Below are positions 60,919 to 64,000 of a DNA stretch of 64,000 bases, one piece after another. A program made the position numbers and the translations under genes. How positions within the stretch are numbered: the first letter of the stretch is position 1; every line of letters starts with the position of its first letter. The notes under the pieces are model-generated. The model saw only the letters and a list, made by a program, of their open reading frames with translations. It searched no databases and had not been told where the DNA came from. Source of the stretch: Acidobacteriota bacterium (GTDB taxonomy: Bacteria; Acidobacteriota; Terriglobia; Acidiferrales; UBA7541); NCBI GenBank assembly GCA_013289825.1, contig JABCZF010000011.1:1-64000 (forward strand). The letters run 5' to 3'.

Positions 60919-61365
60919 TTAACCCAGAGAATCGAACTGTTTCACGATTTCGTCGAACTGGTCTTCACCCTGGCGTACAACACGCGGTGAAGCTTCCTTG
61001 AACGGCTCCTCGGATGGAATGCGATCGAGCCAGCGCTGCTCGGTGAGTTTTTCGTGGCCGGAAAAATAGAGCCGGACGAGCAAATTTACTTTGCCATTGG
61101 CGAGCGGAGCTGGTTCGGGAGCTTCGGCTTCCTTGGACTTGTGTTTGGCCTTGGTCTTGGCCTTTGGTTTTTCGGCTTTCGGCGGCTCGGCGGCCTTGGG
61201 GACTTCGTCCGGCTTGGCGTCCACCTGGTCCTCGGCGCGTTCGAGCTTGTATTGCAGCTTCTTGTCCAGGCGGAAGGCCTGCTTCCAGCCCTCGAGTTTG
61301 TGGCGGGCCAGCTGGGCTTTCTCTTCGTCCGTGCCGAAATCAAAGAGTAGATACGTGTGGGCCAT
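60919..61365 (-). CDS. Hypothetical protein with Lys/Ala/Pro-rich linker, 148 aa
   Basis: I do not recognise a family. The N-terminus (AHTYLLFDFGTDEEKAQLAR HKLEGWKQAFRLDKKLQYK) appears folded. A central stretch of about 40 residues is Lys, Ala, Glu and Pro (AEPPKAEKPKAKTKAKHK), and a second folded-looking part follows (VNLLVRLYFSGHEKLTEQRW). I start at ATG 61365; the track's TTG adds ten residues. No clear ribosome site is visible. Nucleic-acid binding is a guess from the basic linker. Confidence 0.6.
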   Translation of the reverse strand: MAHTYLLFDFGTDEEKAQLARHKLEGWKQAFRLDKKLQYKLERAEDQVDAKPDEVPKAAEPPKAEKPKAKTKAKHKSKEAEAPEPAPLANGKVNLLVRLYFSGHEKLTEQRWLDRIPSEEPFKEASPRVVRQGEDQFDEIVKQFDSLG

Positions 61366-61527
61366 AAAATTAGTTTGCGATGCAGGCGCGGGCAAGTCAA
61401 GTTGGCCGGGGCGGCCTCGTTCCTGGGGAGTTAGCGGGGAGGGGGCACCGGCTTCTGGCGGTTAGCGCCGCCCCGTGTAACTGGCTACCCAAGGACTCGA
61501 CGAAACGTCTATCTGGAGTATCATGGA

Positions 61528-61971
61528 GTGTGGTATCGAATTCCTGTGAGTAGCCTGAAACAAAAACGTCCTCGGACGGCTGCAGCATGCTTTTGCCTGC
61601 TGGCAGTTGCGCTGTTGCACGCTCCGCTAGCTGGGGCGGCGTTGTTGGCGTATGGCGTGGACTGTTGCGTGGGAGGTTTTTGCAACGTGCCGGAGCATCA
61701 TCACCACAAGCAGCCGCCGGCTGCATCGCAACATTCTGCTCCAATGGATTGCGGGCACGACATGAGCGGGATGACCTCGTGCTCGATGTCTTGTTGCAAA
61801 GACCCGGCGCGACCGGCGCTGATACCGGGCGCTTTCCTGCTGCCTTCGCTGAGTTTTGCTCCTGCGGAGGGTGAAGTATTGCGTTCTGCCCGGCTGACCA
61901 AGCCTTTAGAAATCTCTCGATTCGTCAAACCGCTTTCTCCCCCTCCTCGCCTCGTCGTTGCGGTCCTCTAA
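61528..61971 (+). CDS. Exported Cys/His/Met-rich protein
   Basis: A GTG start at 61528 gives a signal-like helix (TAAACFCLLAVALLHAPLAG). The mature part is rich in possible metal ligands: VDCCVGGFCNVPEHHHHKQP and MDCGHDMSGMTSCSMSCC. Such clusters resemble copper-binding proteins, but no named family is recognised. It lies 89 bp before a TonB-dependent receptor gene on the same strand, so the pair may handle a metal. Metal identity is inferred. The start could also be GTG 61546. Confidence 0.6.
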   Translation: MWYRIPVSSLKQKRPRTAAACFCLLAVALLHAPLAGAALLAYGVDCCVGGFCNVPEHHHHKQPPAASQHSAPMDCGHDMSGMTSCSMSCCKDPARPALIPGAFLLPSLSFAPAEGEVLRSARLTKPLEISRFVKPLSPPPRLVVAVL

Positions 61972-62060
61972 AGGACTGCTCGCCCTCCACGCACGCCTAC
62001 TTACCAGCGCCGCGGCTTCCGAGCCGCGCTAGGACTATTCCACGAGGAGAGAAAAAGTTT

Positions 62061-64000
62061 ATGCGTAGAGTTTTCGAGGCATTCGCAGCATTACTGTTGT
62101 TGGGAACCGCGGCTTTTGCGACGGTGTTCGGCACCGTGCGCGGGATCGTCCACGATCCGCAGCACCGGCCCGTTCCAGGCAGTGCAGTTGTTCTAAAGGC
62201 GAAGTCGTCTGATTACACGGAAAAAACGCAAACCGACGCGAACGGGGAATTCCACTTTGACGCGGTGCCCCTTGGTGCGTACTCAGTGACCGTGACGGAC
62301 CCCGCTTTTGCTTACCAAGAGCAGGGCGTGACGGTGCTTTCGGGAACCGCGCCGATTCTGCATTTCGAGCTGCATCTCGCGGCGCAAAACCAGTCCGTCA
62401 CGGTGTCGGCGGAAGCGGCTCCGGGACAGACCGAGTCGGTAACGCCAACGACACTGGTGAACCGGGAGGAAATTCAAGAGACGCCGGGCGCGGCGCGGAC
62501 CAATAGCCTGGCGATGATCACCGACTACCTGCCCGGTTCCTACTTCACCCACGATCAACTTCACGTCCGGGGCGGACATCAGGTGAGCTGGTTGATTGAC
62601 GGCGTGCCGATTCCGAACACCAATATCGCCAGCAATTTGGGGCCACAAATCGATCCCAATGATATCGATACGCTCGAAATGCAGCGGGGGAGCTACTCCG
62701 CAGATTTTGGGGATCGTACTTATGGCGTGTTCGATGTTGCGCCTCGCACGGGGTTCGAACGGAACAACGAAGCCGAACTTGTAGTGAGTGCGGGAAATTT
62801 CTATCAGACGGACGACCAGTTGAATTTCGGAGGGCACACCAATCGGTTTGCCTACTACGCGAGCGTCAACGGCAACCGCACTAATCTCGGTTTGCAAACC
62901 CCGACTTCAGCGGTCCTTCACGATGCCGCGAACGGTTTCGGGGCATTTACTTCGTTGATGTACAACGTGGATTCCCAGGACCAGTTGCGGCTCGTCGCGC
63001 AAGTGCGACGCGATTTTTACCAGGTCCCCTTCGATCCTCGCGATCCCAACACACAGGGCCAGTTTCTGGGGGATGCTAACCGCGAGCGAGATTCCTTCAT
63101 TGCATTGACTTGGGTACGCACCTTCAGCACGGGATTGGTCTTCACGGTTTCGCCGTTCTTGCACTTCAACAGTGCGAACTACGAAAGCAGCCAGCTGGAC
63201 ATGCCGAGTTCGGCGAACCAAAACCGTTCCTCGAAGTATGAAGGCGGGCAGACCACCCTCACGTGGGTGGAGAAGCGCAATAACTTGCGCGCTGGTCTTT
63301 ACGCTTTTGCCCAGCAGGACAGTCAACTTTTCAGCTTGATCTTCAACTGTCCGACGCCTCCTACAGCCAGTTGTCCGGAAACTAGTGCGTCGAGTCTGAC
63401 CCCCACGCAGGTGAACCCACAGGGCAGCCTGACGGCGTTGTACGCCGAAGATCAGTTCAAGGTGACCTCCTGGCTTACGCTGAACGGCGGTCTGCGGCAA
63501 ACGCACTTTTCCGGGAACGTGGTGGAAAACGCGACCAGTCCTCGCGTCGGGGCGTCCATACGCATTCCGAAACTGAACTGGGTTTTCCGCGGCTTTTATG
63601 GCCACTTTTATCAAGCGCCACCACTCCTGGCGCTTTCCGGCCCACTTTTGCAGGCGGCAACCAACCAGAATCTTGGTTTCGTACCGCTTCATGGGGAGCG
63701 CGATGAAGAGCACCAATTCGGCGTGACCATTCCCTTCCGCGGGTGGACCATTGACGCCGACAACTTCCTCACTCGCGCGACAAACTTTTTCGATCACAAC
63801 AATTTCAACGATTCTGACCTGTTCTTCCCAATCACTATCCAGGGCGCGCGGATCAACGGATGGGAGCTCACTGTGCGTTCTCCGCGTATCCGCAATCGCG
63901 CGCTAGTCTATCTGACCTATTCAAATCAACTCGCCCTCGGTTTTGGCGATATCAACGGCGGGCTGACGAATTTTTCCTTTGGCGACGGATTTAAATTTTT
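62061..64000 (+). CDS. TonB-dependent receptor with N-terminal carboxypeptidase-like domain, 3' cut by window
   Basis: The frame is absent from the track because it has no stop before the window ends. From ATG 62061 (GAGGAGA upstream) it encodes a signal peptide (FEAFAALLLLGTAAFATV). A carboxypeptidase-regulatory beta domain follows (GIVHDPQHRPVPGSAVVLKA, ANGEFHFDAVPLGAYSVTV). A plug with HVRGGHQVSWLIDGVPIPNT and DTLEMQRGSYSADFGDRTYG then leads into beta strands of the barrel. Oar-like receptors of this kind import or bind large substrates at the outer membrane. The preceding Cys/His-rich protein suggests metals, but this is only context. Confidence 0.85.
   Translation, partial: MRRVFEAFAALLLLGTAAFATVFGTVRGIVHDPQHRPVPGSAVVLKAKSSDYTEKTQTDANGEFHFDAVPLGAYSVTVTDPAFAYQEQGVTVLSGTAPILHFELHLAAQNQSVTVSAEAAPGQTESVTPTTLVNREEIQETPGAARTNSLAMITDYLPGSYFTHDQLHVRGGHQVSWLIDGVPIPNTNIASNLGPQIDPNDIDTLEMQRGSYSADFGDRTYGVFDVAPRTGFERNNEAELVVSAGNFYQTDDQLNFGGHTNRFAYYASVNGNRTNLGLQTPTSAVLHDAANGFGAFTSLMYNVDSQDQLRLVAQVRRDFYQVPFDPRDPNTQGQFLGDANRERDSFIALTWVRTFSTGLVFTVSPFLHFNSANYESSQLDMPSSANQNRSSKYEGGQTTLTWVEKRNNLRAGLYAFAQQDSQLFSLIFNCPTPPTASCPETSASSLTPTQVNPQGSLTALYAEDQFKVTSWLTLNGGLRQTHFSGNVVENATSPRVGASIRIPKLNWVFRGFYGHFYQAPPLLALSGPLLQAATNQNLGFVPLHGERDEEHQFGVTIPFRGWTIDADNFLTRATNFFDHNNFNDSDLFFPITIQGARINGWELTVRSPRIRNRALVYLTYSNQLALGFGDINGGLTNFSFGDGFKF

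Noticed and set aside
62907-63797. 296-codon frame on the minus strand
   Set aside because: Antisense of the TonB-dependent receptor, which is missing from the track only because it runs off the window.

Overview
The window looks like a chromosomal segment of an acidobacterium (Acidobacteriota, probably class Terriglobia or a relative). The GC content is moderately high by eye. The gene families are typical of that phylum: ADOP/MacB-type permeases without an ATPase, a secreted S53 peptidase with Ig-like repeats, a Tricorn-type S41 peptidase, a DUF1080 protein, a PQQ beta-propeller dehydrogenase, a huge DUF2339 membrane protein, an Oar-like TonB-dependent receptor, and a fused branched-chain E1 enzyme. 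The presence of lpxB and a TonB-dependent receptor points to a Gram-negative envelope. No phage, insertion sequence, CRISPR array, rRNA or tRNA was seen. The only RNA gene I can support is the small SRP RNA, just upstream of dnaX.

Layout. 1-3.2 kb: the 3' part of a PQQ dehydrogenase, a c-type cytochrome and a cupin protein. 3.2-8.2 kb: an amidohydrolase, a Doc-type toxin-antitoxin pair, a DUF1080 protein, a lysine-rich/acidic protein and a site-2 protease. 8.2-9.2 kb: an internally deleted NtrC-like regulator behind a near-perfect sigma-54 promoter. 9.2-13.9 kb: the S53 peptidase, then a three-gene operon (DNA-binding-like protein, DoxX-like, unknown) behind three 8-bp-spaced GGTAC repeats. 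14-22.8 kb: three FtsX/MacB permeases and a Tricorn protease homologue; two convergent permease genes meet in a perfect 50-bp palindrome. 23-28.9 kb: transporters (MATE, GRP sugar type), a polytopic membrane protein, and DinB and cupin exported proteins.

29-38 kb is a housekeeping core: SRP RNA, dnaX and ybaB, then, after an oppositely oriented DUF2339/M48 pair, recR. 38-41.5 kb holds a Mpo1-like protein and a 1001-residue PilZ/coiled-coil protein. 42.5-50.5 kb is an envelope cluster: a Tat lipoprotein, a heterodimeric ABC exporter with one degenerate ATPase site, lpxB, and an M1-peptidase-like protein that has lost its zinc ligands. 50.6-56.3 kb: macro-domain protein, a truncated hydroxyacyl-CoA dehydrogenase, rhodanese plus ArsC/Spx-like gene, enoyl-CoA hydratase, DNA glycosylase, an ECF sigma/anti-sigma pair and an ornithine-cyclodeaminase-like enzyme. 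56.3-64 kb: SH3-like protein, DoxX, PspC, fused E1 dehydrogenase, and a Cys/His/Met-rich protein in front of a TonB-dependent receptor that runs off the end.

The most interesting observation is the ArsC/Spx-like gene at 51900-52253 (minus strand). Its reading frame is interrupted only by one TGA, exactly where the family carries the first cysteine of its CxxC motif. A perfect hairpin with a GU at its tip follows at the spacing expected of a bacterial SECIS element. This makes it a candidate selenoprotein (UxxC), encoded 8 bases after a rhodanese gene. It is missed or truncated by ordinary gene calling.
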